A DNA stretch of 64,000 nucleotides from Erpobdella octoculata. Lineage: Eukaryota > Annelida > Clitellata > Hirudinida > Erpobdellidae. The translations under genes were made by a program, and so were the position numbers. The first letter of the stretch is position 1; every line of letters begins with the position of its first letter. The notes beneath the pieces are model-generated. The model was given only the letters and a program-made list of their open reading frames with translations. It did not search any database and was not told where the DNA came from. The DNA lies in NCBI GenBank assembly GCA_963978895.1, contig OZ022247.1, positions 3,527,452-3,591,451 on the forward strand, written 5' to 3'. Positions 44,870-56,678 of the stretch are shown here, in pieces.

Positions 44870-45115
44870 CGGCTCCACCCAGCTATCAAATTGCCCATCT
44901 ACGCACCCACTCATCTATTCCCCTCCATATACACACCCACACATTCACCCACCCACCCACCCACACACACATTCACCTACCCACCCACACACACATTCAC
45001 TCACCCAACCACCAACTCATTCGCTCACTCACCCACCAACACATTCACTCACCCACCCACACGTCTACCACCCCATTCACTCATCAATTCACAGATACAT
45101 TCACTTTCCCACTTC
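44870..45115. repeat. (CACC/CACA)n imperfect repeat
   Basis: CACCCACCCACC and CACACACATTCA units. The two overlapping open frames are low-complexity and show no family features. Confidence 0.85.
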
Positions 45116-45631
45116 GGTTTATATCCCCCCGTACAGCTTGGCTTCAATCACATTCTTCTCTCCACAGTAACGAATTTTTACATTCTCTCTCGATAAATTT
45201 TTTTTTAGAAAAAAAAGTTGAATTTTTCGAATCGAACAAAATAAAATGAATTAATAATTTTCTCAATCAAAACTTATGTTTAAACGCTTGTTTCAAATAT
45301 TTGTGTTATCTCATATAACTATCGAGGCATCATCATCCAATGAAGATGAAGAAGTATACATTTAGATAGGAGATCTATATTATCATGTATGAGTGTGAAG
45401 AAGAACAAGAGGTTCTTTTTCTCTCGTGACCAATCATTGCAAACGTTCAAAAAACCTTCCCCAAAAGACCACGACGATCTTCCATTTCAGAGTCAAATGT
45501 CGAATACGTTCATGATTATCTCGTTCCGAGAAACAAAATCTTTTATCTTTTCTTTTATTTCTTCTCGATTTGTTTTTCTCCTCTTTTTTATAGCAAAGCG
45601 ATGATTTTTTTGACGGTCATTTGCGCTTTCT

Positions 45632-45889
45632 AGAATTTAGAATTTAGAATTTAGAATTTAGAATTTAGAATTTAGAATTTAGAATTTAGAATTTAGAATT
45701 TAGAATTTAGAATTTAGAATTTAGAATTTAGAATTTAGAATTTAGAATTTAGAATTTAGAATTTAGAATTTAGAATTTAGAATTTAGAATTTAGAATTTA
45801 GAATTTAGAATTTAGAATTTAGAATTTAGAATTTAGAATTTAGAATTTAGAATTTAGAATTTAGAATTTAGAATTTAGAATTTAGAATT
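45632..45889. repeat. Heptamer satellite (TTTAGAA)n, about 37 copies
   Basis: Perfect TTTAGAA heptamers over 258 bp with no interruption. This is not a known telomere motif, and no subtelomeric context is visible. Confidence 0.97.
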
Positions 45890-46749
45890 GTCTTTAAATT
45901 TACGATCGCTCGTGGCACGCATAATAAAGCACATGCTCCTCATTGGACGGCTGTTTTGGGACAGGACTTCGGGAAAAGCTCGAACAAGCAACTCGGCCAT
46001 TAAAAGAGAGTCTGCTTTTTAGTGTTCAGTGGTGAGTCAGTCTGTTTTCGAATGCTCTGATTAGATTTTTGCGCTAATAAATACGATTTTTTTAATGTTT
46101 TGTTGTTATGGTATGGCGTTTAATCTCGTATTTATACTTATTTGTGTTGACATAATATTTTTTTTCTTTATCATTTGATGACAGCTCTGTATCATGCCGT
46201 TTTATAGACACTGTGGTCTGTGCATTTTTATAATAGTTTATAGTTCTTTATAAAAGAGATGTGGCCCGTATGTGCATTTATTTACATTCATAGATCTATA
46301 TATGGGGAAAAGACATTCGTGCTCTCCCCGAACACCCCCTCCCCGGAATAGGGTATTTCCTCTCACCCGGGTGTGACATTTCCACGACCTAGTTCAATCA
46401 CCTGACCCAATTATTTTTTTTTATCTCGAAAATAAATGAGACGAATTTATAAACAGCTGTTTTAAACAATTATTGAGCAGCATTAGGATAGAAACACTTT
46501 ATAGACAACATCATACCGAAAATAATCTTAGTAACAACTACAAAAACAACCAACACAACTACAAAAACAACCAACACAACTACGAGGACAACAGTTCACC
46601 ACTTAATAAAACTGTTTAATGAAATCATTTTCACCTCAATTCATGGCCAATCAACCAATCATCGTCCTATATTATCTGGGAAGTCTTTGTTATGCTTCTT
46701 GACCTAAAAGGGCTGCTGCACACCCCCCCCCACACACACACCCACACAC

Positions 46750-46923
46750 TAGAGTACTGCACGGTCCGGGCCTTGATTTTTAGGGGTTTCAAACGGGCCG
46801 GGCCTGAAATCAAACCGGAACGGGTCGGGCCGAGACTTTTTGCCACGTATGGGCATTCTAGGACCCATTTTTTGACGGTCCGGGTCGCGAAAAATCGGAC
46901 AATGCAGTTTTCTTAGTTCTCTA
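46750..46923. mobile_element. Candidate hAT-like MITE in CA-rich sequence
   Basis: The left end TAGAGTACTGCACGGTCCGG and the right end, read inverted (TAGAG, 11 bases, CTGCATTGTCCG), share an interrupted inverted repeat. The interior is GC-rich (GGGCCGGGCC). Both flanks are (CA)-rich, so it appears to have landed in a simple repeat. Confidence 0.4.
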
Positions 46924-47659
46924 ACACACACCACATACACACACACCCACCCCCACCCACACACACACACACCCACACACACAGAGAGAGACACACAAAC
47001 ACATACACGCCAAGCACAACCCGATTAAAAATAAATACTATAATAAACTATAATTATAAAAGATTTACACCCTTAAGATGAAACGCATTTATTTTTAAAG
47101 AGATCAAAATCATGGACGTAAAAATGTACCTACAAAAGTGCATCAACTCCTCCAGCGGCCTCGGATAGCACCTCACAAAACTTTCGGCAGAATCTTGTTT
47201 TTACAAAACACTCGCGAACAGAAGAAATTACTTGAAAATAATAATAAAATAAGGATTATAAAGAACAGATATCTACCTAGAATATAATACAAAAAATAAT
47301 CTATTCAGCACAGTATTTAAGATGATGTAAGACCAACTTTTTGAAATGGGCTCAGAAAGTTGGTTTCACCCAAAGACCATTCAGTTTTTGAACTAACTTG
47401 AATACTATATTCCAGTCACAAGCGGTTAGTCGTTTTAAAAACAAGTAAAGATAAAAAATAAATTTAAAAAATGCTTTTATTTGCCTCTTTATCTGAGTCA
47501 ACAAACTAAAATTTTTGAATCTAAAACAACCGTTACGCTCAATCTTGTATATTGGACTTCTGGCGACTTTATACATAAACAACCTGATTAATTTGATTTG
47601 ATTAATTTTAATTGATTTAAGACTTAATTCATGTCGGAAACATTCAATTCATGTATTGT

Positions 47660-47805
47660 CATCCAGAATAAAGCTTTCCTAAAAGTTTTAGAGCTCTAGG
47701 TGGTCGAAAAGTGGGTGAATTTTTGTTTCTAAGATTTGATCATTACAGACAAACAAACAAACAGAGAGACGAGTGAAGTTAAATAAAAACATTTAAAAAG
47801 TACTT
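47660..47805 (+). repeat. Dispersed repeat, copy 2
   Basis: Homologous to 15285-15410. Contains AAAGTTTTAGAGCT, AAGATTTGAT, an ACAGACAAACAAACAAAC stretch and GTGAAGTTAAATAAAA. Confidence 0.6.
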
Positions 47806-48167
47806 TATTTGCTATTCTACTTACTTCTGCTATTCTATCTTATCTGTAGAACTGTAGACCGAACGAAGTGCTAACCGTTCAATGTTTTATGCGGTGAGAC
47901 AGAAATAGGAAAAAGCAAACTATATCGTTGCTATTATGTATATAGGAGGAACGGGAATAAAGACAGTTAGTTGCTTTTTATTATGACATTAAGTCGGATG
48001 AATATGCATAAATATTTAATGTCATATATTTGAACGAATTTCGTCATCCTTGAAAGAATTTGCATTCCAGTCGTTGATGGCGGAGATGGAATTGGAATTC
48101 GAAGCAATATTCATTATTCAATTGTTTGTCTCGCTGTCATTGGATTGAGTTCACCTTGAACTTAATA

Positions 48168-48586
48168 TATGTATGTATGTATGTGTGTGTATGTATGTAT
48201 GTATGTATGTATGTATGTATGTATGTATGTATGTATGTATGTATGTATGTATGTATGTATGTATGTATGTATGTATGTATGTATGTATGTATGTATGTAT
48301 GTATGTATGTATGTATGTATGTATGTATGTATGTATGTATGTATGTATGTATGTATGTATGTATGTATGTATGTATGTATGTATGTATGTATGTATGTAT
48401 GTATGTATGTATGTATGTATGTATGTATGTATGTATGTATGTATGTATGTATGTATGTATGTATGTATGTATGTATGTATGTATGTATGTATGTATGTAT
48501 GTATGTATGTATGTATGTATGTATGTATGTATGTATGTATGTATGTATGTATGTATGTATGTATGTATGTATGTATGTATGTATGT
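48168..48586. repeat. (TATG)n satellite, about 104 copies
   Basis: Almost perfect tetranucleotide over about 420 bp. All three plus-strand frames and the minus strand are open because the period of 12 avoids stops; these are not genes. Confidence 0.98.
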
Positions 48587-48811
48587 TAGAAATTTGCGTA
48601 ACGCTTTTAGTTGGCTCTGCAATGGCAAAACTTGAAATAGCGATTAAAGATTCAAAAACTATATAAATTAATATAAAAGCAAAAGAATTTCTTTATTACA
48701 ATATTTTCATTACAAATTATTTAATAATTGTTGATGTAAACAAAAAACATGGGTAGCAATTAATTGTAAGTAGTTTGTGTACTTGCAAAAGTAACAAGTA
48801 CAATTGAGAAG

Positions 48812-49046
48812 AATAAAGTTATTTAATTGATATAAAATACAATAAAGTTATTTAATTGATATAAAATACAATAAAGTTATTTAATTGATATAAAATACAA
48901 TAAAGTTATTTAGTTGATATTACATACAATAAAGTTATTTAATTGATATAAAATACAATAAAGTTATTTAATTGATATAAAATACAATAAAGTTATTTAA
49001 TTGATATAAAATACAATAAAGTTATTTGATTGATATAAAATACAAT
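48812..49046. repeat. 29-bp minisatellite, about 8 copies
   Basis: Head-to-tail AATAAAGTTATTTAATTGAT plus ATAAAATAC, one to three differences per copy. Confidence 0.93.
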
Positions 49047-49957
49047 CACGCTGGTAGTTTATCTTTCTCATACAGATTTTCTTCATGGTAAACCGCACGT
49101 CACGAGAACAAATGAACGATATTTTTTTTTCAAAGTAGTTTACCTTAAAACTTGATAATATTTTATTAAAAATCTTTATTGCTACTTAAAACCTTTTAAA
49201 ATTTCAAAATATTGTTAACAACTCTATATATTTGTTGATATTTTTAACAAAATGTCATTTTTGACGGGTTGTCACAAATTCTTCTTTTCTATTGAAGGTC
49301 TTTTTTGGGTTTATATCTACATGCTTCGCTAAACATTCTCAAAGGAAAATAAAAGTTTGTTTAAAAATATAAACCTGAAAACTATCTTTCCCTGCTCATC
49401 AAAGAATAAAAATTATATATTGCTAAGAAATAAAATTTCAAAATAAATATCTGCACATAATTGTCGATCATAATATCATCTAATAATTAATTAATTATGC
49501 CCTAATAATTAAAATCTAAGCCAGTTGCGTTAATCTAATCATGACCAAGGGTAAGAAAATATCATTTCAAGGGGAAGGTAGCCCATCATCCTCTCCATCC
49601 ATCCAGCAGTGATCCAAAGGCACTCACTAGACACATCACCGATAGACCTACGAAACCCACAGAAATCCAATAAACATTTTATTTCATCAGTCTATTACAT
49701 ATCTTCATTAATTCAATTATTTAACGATGAATTAATTTTATTTAATTTTCAAAAAATCAACAAAAACAAATTAAAATATAAGAAAAAAAGTGAAATTATT
49801 TAAACTATCTTAAAAACATAGATAAATGATTGGCATCAACAATGGAGATTTTTGTTTGCAGTCCGCTGTGTTTCACGTAATTTATGCCATCTCTTGTTTT
49901 TTTTTTATAAAAAAGGATCTCTGCGCAAAAGTCATTTGCAACTATAACAACAAAAAA

Positions 49958-50825
49958 CACATTTTAACAACAACAACAACATCAACACATTTTAACAACA
50001 ACATCAACACATTTTAACAACAACATCAACACATTTTTAACAAAACAACACATTTTAGCAACAACATCAACACATTTTAACAGCAACATCAACACATTTT
50101 AACAACAACATCAACACATTTTAACAACAACATCAACACATTTTAACAACATCAACACATTCTAACAAAACATCAACAGATTTTAGCAACAACATCAACA
50201 CATTTTAACAACAACATCAACACATTTTTACAACAACATCAACACATTTCAACAACAACAAAAACACATTTTAACAACAACAACATCAACACATTTTAAC
50301 AACAACATCAACACATTTTAACAACAACATCAACACATTTTAACAACAACATCAACAACAACATCAACACATTTTAACAACATTAACACATTCTAACAAA
50401 ACATCAACACATTTTAGCAACAACATCAACACATTTTAACAACAACATCAATACATTTTAACAACAACATCAACACATTTTAACAACATCAACACATTCT
50501 AACAAAACATCAACACATTTTAGCAACAACATCAACACATTTTAACAACAACATCAACACATTTTTACAACAACATCAACAACAACATCAACACATTTCA
50601 ACAACAACATCAACACATTTCAACAACAACATCAACACATTTTAACAACAACATCAACACATTTTAACAATAACATCACCACATTTTAACAAAACATCAC
50701 CACATTTTAACAACAACATCAACACATTTTAACAACAACATCAACACATTTTAACAACAAACATCAACACATTTCACCACCAAACATCAACACGTTTCAA
50801 CAACTTTCAACACATTTTAACTACA
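49958..50825. repeat. 22-bp minisatellite, about 38 copies
   Basis: AACAACAACATCAACACATTTT units with local higher-order repetition; a block with AACATTCTAACAAAACATC recurs at about 50140, 50385 and 50490. Confidence 0.93.
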
Positions 50826-50952
50826 AAACAATCTAACAACTACAATAACAAATTTCACAACAAGTAATGAAAATATTCTAGCTTTTTATTTTATTCATTC
50901 GTACTTGAGGCTTTTAAAAAAAACTTCAAATTATAGTCACTACCGACACTCA

Positions 50953-51125
<173 letters not shown>

Positions 51126-52710
51126 GTAGGCACATTAAAGCACACCATCTAACAGACAAACAAACACGTGAAACAATACCGCACAGCACTTTAAACAAAG
51201 AGAACATGACATTATGAAACGCTACTTCTCTAAACTCCAATACGAGTGTGCCGACAAAAAAAAAGCAAAAGAAAAGAAACATTAAAAAGTCTCTTAAAAG
51301 CAGCAGCATCCGGAAATAGTGAGCTTCACAGCGACATAATAACACGGCATTGTGACTTTCCACACATATTTCACTCTTTTCATTACCTGTCAGTGTCTTA
51401 CTGTCACATGATATTTTGTCTCCCGTCCCGACATCGGCCATTGATTGGCCAGGGTTTCCCGGGGAACTGGAACAATGGCAGGCACACTGACAAACGATCG
51501 ACGCAGAATAACGAAAACATAATAAAAGTAGATAAAAAAAAATCTTTTTATCTGTCTGTGACGTCATATTATCATACCTGTGTACAGATCTTCGTTTCAT
51601 TGTGTCCCGGGGAAATGTTGAAGACTTTTTATCACATTGATGAGTAATATTTATTTTCTTGCATTTAACTCTTTTTATAGAAAAAAACTTAGAAACCGAC
51701 CGGGATTGGTTAAAACTTTGTCGTCAGCTGGGAACTAGAGAACCGTTTTTAGCTAAATTTTTATACATATAAAAATTAGAACTGCTCTACAATTAAAAAA
51801 ATTAATCGAAGTTAATCAAACGATTAAAAATTTTAATCGAAAGTTAATCGAGATTTTAACGCAATCTTTTCAGAGAATATTTCTATTTCGCAAACTCAGT
51901 ACTTTAAATAAGTATTTATTCTAAGTTTTTAACTTTATTTATATTTTATAGTTTATAGTTACAAATCTAATTTAAATCTAATGGCCTAAAGGTCGGCCGT
52001 TTGAACCTAACTGCGTCACCAGCGTCCATAAGGGGGGGGGGTGAGGAGACAAGAATCATAAACGACTGCCTCTGATTGTTGCGGAGGTTCTTACGCAGGC
52101 TTCGGTCTTTTGAACCACTCTGAACCATGTTTTAACAAAAAATATAGAAATCTCATAATCATGACAAAAATATCAACAAATAAAATTATGAAAAGAAAAA
52201 CACCCCGTGAAAAATAATAAAATCAGCTCAAATAGCTAAAAATAGACATACACAGCCGGCCCGCTGCAATACTGTCATAAATCATTAACTCTACGTTATA
52301 TTAACTGAACGGACAACACGTTTCCATGATAAATGCTATTCTGGGCTTCTAACTGTGATTCCGACTTAGCAATTTTGCTCAGTTATACGAAGTTGTACTG
52401 TTGTTATGTGGTTAAAACTGCAAACATATTAAGTGTCTATGCTGTATTGGTGATCATCATCATAATCATCATCGTTATTATTATTGTTATTACAAACTGT
52501 TATTCAACTTTACAATCTCTGTTTGTGGATGTAGCTAGGAAGCTGAAACTTTCAGCATAGTTTTATGTTGGATGACAATACACGATTCAGCTAGTCAAAA
52601 AGCTGGTTAAATTTCATTTGCAAGATTCGTGTACAGAGAAAGACACACACACACACACACACACAAACAGAGATTGTAACTTGAATACAAGTTTTGAAAC
52701 AATGACCGTC

Positions 52711-52782
52711 TGTATGTATGTGTGTCCTTTATGCATTGCTACATCATTTATGTTTGTATGTATGTATGTATGTATGTATGTG
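52711..52782. repeat. Left flank duplicate of the (ATGT)n target
   Basis: CCTTTATGCATTGCTACATC and the following ATTTATGTTTGTATG (52726-52760) recur unchanged at 56981-57015 on the other side of the LINE, each surrounded by TATG units. This is best read as a long target-site duplication of about 70 bp. Confidence 0.7.
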
Positions 52783-52994
52783 TGTGTGTTCACTCCTGAA
52801 GAGCTTTTCTGTGGAGGTCATCAGAAGAAAACCCCCCCTCGAGCAAACGTTTCGGCTCTTTAATTTCTTGACGTTCTAAGGGGGGCGAGCCACGTTCGAC
52901 GGACGAACGTCCTCCGGCAGAAAATGTTTCTGTTCTTTTCCGACATCGAATTTCTATCATTCCCTGCATCGTGGCAGATATTTGTCATGCAAAT
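52783..52994 (-). repeat. Direct repeat, 3' side of the LINE (212 bp)
   Basis: Identical to 56679-56890. Contains CTGAAGAGCTTTTCTGTGG and AAACGTTTCGG. The open frame crossing it on the plus strand is incidental. Confidence 0.95.
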
Positions 52995-53110
52995 AAACTC
53001 GCGACTTTAGAGAAATTCAGACTATTCAAGTGAGAAAACCTTCGACGACATAACGGCTTCGCTTTCGTAGCGGTACTTAATATCGCCACGTAAACAAAGA
53101 CGAAGCAATT

Positions 53111-53470
53111 CTATTCTTGCGGAGCGGAGAGAGCGGCTTCTAAATTTGGAAAATCTTCTTTTTTCTCTCTTTGAGACCAAATCCAGAATGAAGCCGATTC
53201 TGCTGCTTCAGAAATCTGTTTAATTGCACGGGTCCGCTCTCTGTTAGACATTCCCAGGGCCCGCAGCAACTTTAGCAAAGATTTACCAACCAAACCGCGT
53301 GCTCCGACTTCAACAGCAAAAAGCTCAGCTCTTGAGCCATTTGCTTCCAAATCCAACATCAATTCTCTGTATCTTTCTAATTTCATGATGTTACTGGCCT
53401 CCATGTTGCTTTCCCAAGGCACTGTCAACTCGATGAGAAGAAATGTCTTGGCCAGACTCGAAAAAAACAA
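53111..53470 (-). pseudogene. Displaced C-terminal part of the retrotransposon endonuclease
   Basis: Continues the restriction-like endonuclease in the +1 frame relative to the main ORF: LLIELTVPWES is the E-x-T element of the PD-(D/E)XK-like fold, followed by VEVGARGLVG and a helical end, with the stop at 53111. The shift maps to a T7 homopolymer (53461-53467). It could be a real inactivating indel, a sequencing error or, less likely, a recoding site. Confidence 0.85.
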
Positions 53471-56400
53471 CTATGTCTGGCCTTTTTCCACTTTCCTTTA
53501 TTGAAACTGGGAAGCACTTTTCCGTTTTCAGATCGGCAGAGACCCTCCAGTCGTTCGCCGCATGGAAAACATTCTCTCCTTCCGTGAGGGTTCTTTTTGG
53601 GCGATTTAGCTGCGGCAATCCCTCTCTCAAAAAATAAATCCTCCTCCTAGGTTTCACCTCCATTGAGTTGGCTTTTCGGCAGGCCTCTTTTACAAATCCC
53701 AGCAGCTTTTGGAGAACAAGGTTGTGGCGCCACGTGTATCTACCATGAGAAAGGGAATAGGAGCAGGAGGAAAGAATATGAATCAATGACTGCGACTGAC
53801 CGCAGAGCTGACACTCATCGTTCTCAATTAATTTCCATTTCTTTAAATTGCTGGCTGTTGGCAGCTGATCATACATCGATCTAATGAGGAACGATAGCCG
53901 CACTGGAGCATAGCGCCATATATCTTCCCATGACAGAGACCGCTGAACTGTCTCCTCCCATCTGGTCCAGTCGCCTTGCTGTGACAATTGTGCGCTCTTC
54001 ACAACTCTCTCGCTTTCTATCGCTTGCTTTCTGTCCTGAACAATCAAGTCTGATCTTTCCTGAGCGTTTGCCTTGGACCACCAGAGATGGTGGTTCCATC
54101 CAACACCATGCCGCCCCAACTGAACTGCTCCGGTCCTTTCAGTCCACTGGAGAGAAACCGTGGCATTCTCTATTTCAACCCTAGCATTCCATTTGGTTCC
54201 TGAGATTAGAGTTGGTTTTACCTCAGCGACTCTCTGATCCGTTGAATTATCGAGCATCATCTGAGTTCTCAGTTTGCTGATCTTGAAATCTTCAACAAAA
54301 GACCGCAATGGAAGTCTCAGCTTGGCTGTTTTGCCGTAGAAAGCCACAGACGTCAATCCCGGAGGCAGACCCAACCATTGACGTGTAAAACGAGCTATCT
54401 TTCTTTCTAGTTTCTCCACAACTTGCAGACCAATTTCATAGACTGTCAAAGGCCAAAGCAGTCTTGGCACTAAAAAAAATTGCAAAATCCACACTTTGAA
54501 CCTGCTCTGAAGCGGAGCAGCATTAATGCTTTCCATGGAGACAGTCGCCATACGGAGAATAGAAGCACCCTGATCAACGTCATTCAGGGATTTACAATAC
54601 CATCTCCCGAGACTTTTCACTGGTTCGTCGCTCACTGTTGGAATCTTGTTACCATCAACAGAGAAAACGGTGTATTCATCAATTTTACCGCGACGCAGGG
54701 AGAGACTTCTCGATTTAGATGCTTTAAAACTCATTCCGCACCATTTGAGTAGATCGCTGAAGACATCAAGTGTCCGTCTCATTGAAATACACTTATTCAA
54801 ACTAATTGTCGTGTCGTCCATGAAAGCTCTCAGAGGTGGCATGAAAATACCTCGGCCGACATAAACATCTTCTACCCTTGCACCAACTGAATTCAGAAGT
54901 AGTTGCATTGCTAGCACGAATAATATGGGAGAAATAGAGCACCCCATGGCTATACCGACCTGAAGACGAAACCAATCGGTTGAACACGTCTTTGTCGATA
55001 ATCTCAGGTGAAAATCTTGAAAATACTGTCGTAGAATATCCATAACGAACTTTGGAACATGGTGCATCGTCAAAGCTCTCCAAATCAGCTGGTGACGAAC
55101 CGCTCCATAAGCATTTGCAAGATCAAGCCAAACGACGTGCAAACTGAGTCGATTCTGTTTTGCTCTTTTTATAGACTCCCAGATCATGGTAGAATGTTCG
55201 ATGCAACCAGGAACACCAGGGATTCCTCCTTTCTGAATTGACTTGTCTATGTAGTCGTTTTGTGTTAGATAGCTCGTCAACCTCTTGGCAAGCACAGCAA
55301 AAAATATTTTTCCTTCAACATTGAGAAGAGAAATTGGTCTGAACTGATTGATGTCGACTGAAACTTTCTCCTTTGGTATAAAAATGCCTTCAGCTTTTTG
55401 CCACTCTTTATCAACAGACCCGGAAGTCCAAGCAAACTTGAGCAATGAGTGTAAAACTTTCAACACACCCGGACATTTTTTATACACCAGGTATGGTACA
55501 CCATTTGGGCCTGGAGCAGATCTATTTCTTGTTTTTCGGAGGAATTGGGATATGTCAAAAATTGAAATTACTCCCTCGTTGAAAGCAACCTTTGGAAGAG
55601 GAATCTCGGGAAGATCTGATCTTTCAGCTAGTTCTTTGTCGCCCAAGGGGTCAATGAAAGCAGCTCGGAAGTGATGATCAAGCTGCTCTTTACTGACTTG
55701 CAGAGTACCTGACTTTGGTGGATCGAGCAAGCTTTTACCATAACGGAATGGATCTCTGACAAACTGGAATCTTGCCTTCCTTTGTTCTCTTTTCTTTACC
55801 CGCAAACGTTCTGCTCGCAAGAGTGCACTCAATCGCTGCCTCAAGTCATGTCGTAATGCTGAGAGCCCTGGTTTCTCGTTGTCTGGAGCTCTCCTCCATT
55901 GTTGACGAAGTCGTTTTTTTTCCTTTTTGAGTCTAGCAATCTCTCGTTGTCGCCTTGAAATATGAGTTTTTTCGCCTCTGTCCATGAGAACTTTTTCCTT
56001 GGAACCGAACATCTCTAAACACTTGTTGTAAATGGTGTCAGTTAGATTGTTCACTTGAAACATTGGAAGTTCTTTCATCTGCACTTTGAGAAGCTTGGAA
56101 AGTATCTCGTCGAGCTTCGACCAATCCGCTTTGTGAGCAGCAGCGGGGAAGTTAATTCTAGCCCGAGGTTGCCTATTCTCGTCGCTATCAGGATCGTGGA
56201 ACCTGTCGGGGCTGTGGTTGGCATCCGGCCCGACTTGGCCCGGCGTTTTACCTGAAGCAAAGCTTGCTTCAGTACGATGATCCTGTACAGCTTTAAGCAG
56301 GCAACCCATTTTCGTACGGTGAACCTTCATACCGCGGCTTGTTGCAAAACCTCTACCGCACACACACTCATGAAGTGTTCCCCCATTAGGGTCCGTTGGA

Positions 56401-56597
56401 AGAGCAAGTTCGATGGCCGAAGGTCCTATTGTGAGCTCATCATACTCCCCCTCCTTTCGGTTGGAGCTCTGGGGGCATAAATTCGATTTCGTTGTCGCAG
56501 CTAGATGAACGGTGTTTTTTGTATCCCGGCTAAGCTGGGCCAGGATACCCGTAATACTCGTCTTTCCGAGTTGCCACCTGTCTTTCCACGGTGTCAC
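53391..56597 (-). CDS. Non-LTR retrotransposon polyprotein: zinc finger, reverse transcriptase, start of restriction-like endonuclease
   Basis: Copies the element by target-primed reverse transcription. Visible order: CCHC-like zinc finger (ECVCGRGFATSRGMKVHRTK, about residue 78 on); a basic helical segment; RT with FRPISLLN, WLDLANAYGAV, the MGCSISP motif and active-site FMDD; a thumb region (LPLRSFVEDF); the CCHC motif of RLE elements (CQLCG...HILSSC, then GRYTWRH); and the PD of the endonuclease (KRPDIVVF). There is no AUG upstream of the zinc finger. The frame is open from 56663 and the usual caller start at 56597 is GTG. The frame breaks after codon 53459-53461 at a run of seven T (minus strand), and the endonuclease continues in another frame (53470-53111). 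The clade (R2, NeSL or HERO-like) was assigned by domain layout only. Confidence 0.88.
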   Translation of the reverse strand: MTPWKDRWQLGKTSITGILAQLSRDTKNTVHLAATTKSNLCPQSSNRKEGEYDELTIGPSAIELALPTDPNGGTLHECVCGRGFATSRGMKVHRTKMGCLLKAVQDHRTEASFASGKTPGQVGPDANHSPDRFHDPDSDENRQPRARINFPAAAHKADWSKLDEILSKLLKVQMKELPMFQVNNLTDTIYNKCLEMFGSKEKVLMDRGEKTHISRRQREIARLKKEKKRLRQQWRRAPDNEKPGLSALRHDLRQRLSALLRAERLRVKKREQRKARFQFVRDPFRYGKSLLDPPKSGTLQVSKEQLDHHFRAAFIDPLGDKELAERSDLPEIPLPKVAFNEGVISIFDISQFLRKTRNRSAPGPNGVPYLVYKKCPGVLKVLHSLLKFAWTSGSVDKEWQKAEGIFIPKEKVSVDINQFRPISLLNVEGKIFFAVLAKRLTSYLTQNDYIDKSIQKGGIPGVPGCIEHSTMIWESIKRAKQNRLSLHVVWLDLANAYGAVRHQLIWRALTMHHVPKFVMDILRQYFQDFHLRLSTKTCSTDWFRLQVGIAMGCSISPILFVLAMQLLLNSVGARVEDVYVGRGIFMPPLRAFMDDTTISLNKCISMRRTLDVFSDLLKWCGMSFKASKSRSLSLRRGKIDEYTVFSVDGNKIPTVSDEPVKSLGRWYCKSLNDVDQGASILRMATVSMESINAAPLQSRFKVWILQFFLVPRLLWPLTVYEIGLQVVEKLERKIARFTRQWLGLPPGLTSVAFYGKTAKLRLPLRSFVEDFKISKLRTQMMLDNSTDQRVAEVKPTLISGTKWNARVEIENATVSLQWTERTGAVQLGRHGVGWNHHLWWSKANAQERSDLIVQDRKQAIESERVVKSAQLSQQGDWTRWEETVQRSLSWEDIWRYAPVRLSFLIRSMYDQLPTASNLKKWKLIENDECQLCGQSQSLIHILSSCSYSLSHGRYTWRHNLVLQKLLGFVKEACRKANSMEVKPRRRIYFLREGLPQLNRPKRTLTEGENVFHAANDWRVSADLKTEKCFPVSIKESGKRPDIVVFFESGQDISSHRVDSALGKQHGGQ

Positions 56598-56678
56598 CGG
56601 TCTTTCCCAGTTGCCACAAGGTCTTTCCCGAGAGTCACCCGGTCTTTCCCGGGGGTCAAATGGCTAACGCCTCAAAAA

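Noticed and set aside
48126..48666. Overlapping ORFs of YVCM and YIHT repeats here and at 56820-57455
   Set aside because: Direct translation of the (TATG)n satellite in several frames.
52783..52994. Hammerhead-like motif (CTGAAGA ... GAAAAC, or CTGATGA on the minus strand) in the 212-bp repeat
   Set aside because: Stem II does not pair next to the core on either strand and no proper cleavage-site stem is visible.
53461..53467. Programmed -1 frameshift at T TTT TTC in the LINE
   Set aside because: The downstream frame is +1 relative to the main ORF, so a -1 slip would not reach it; an indel or sequencing error is simpler.
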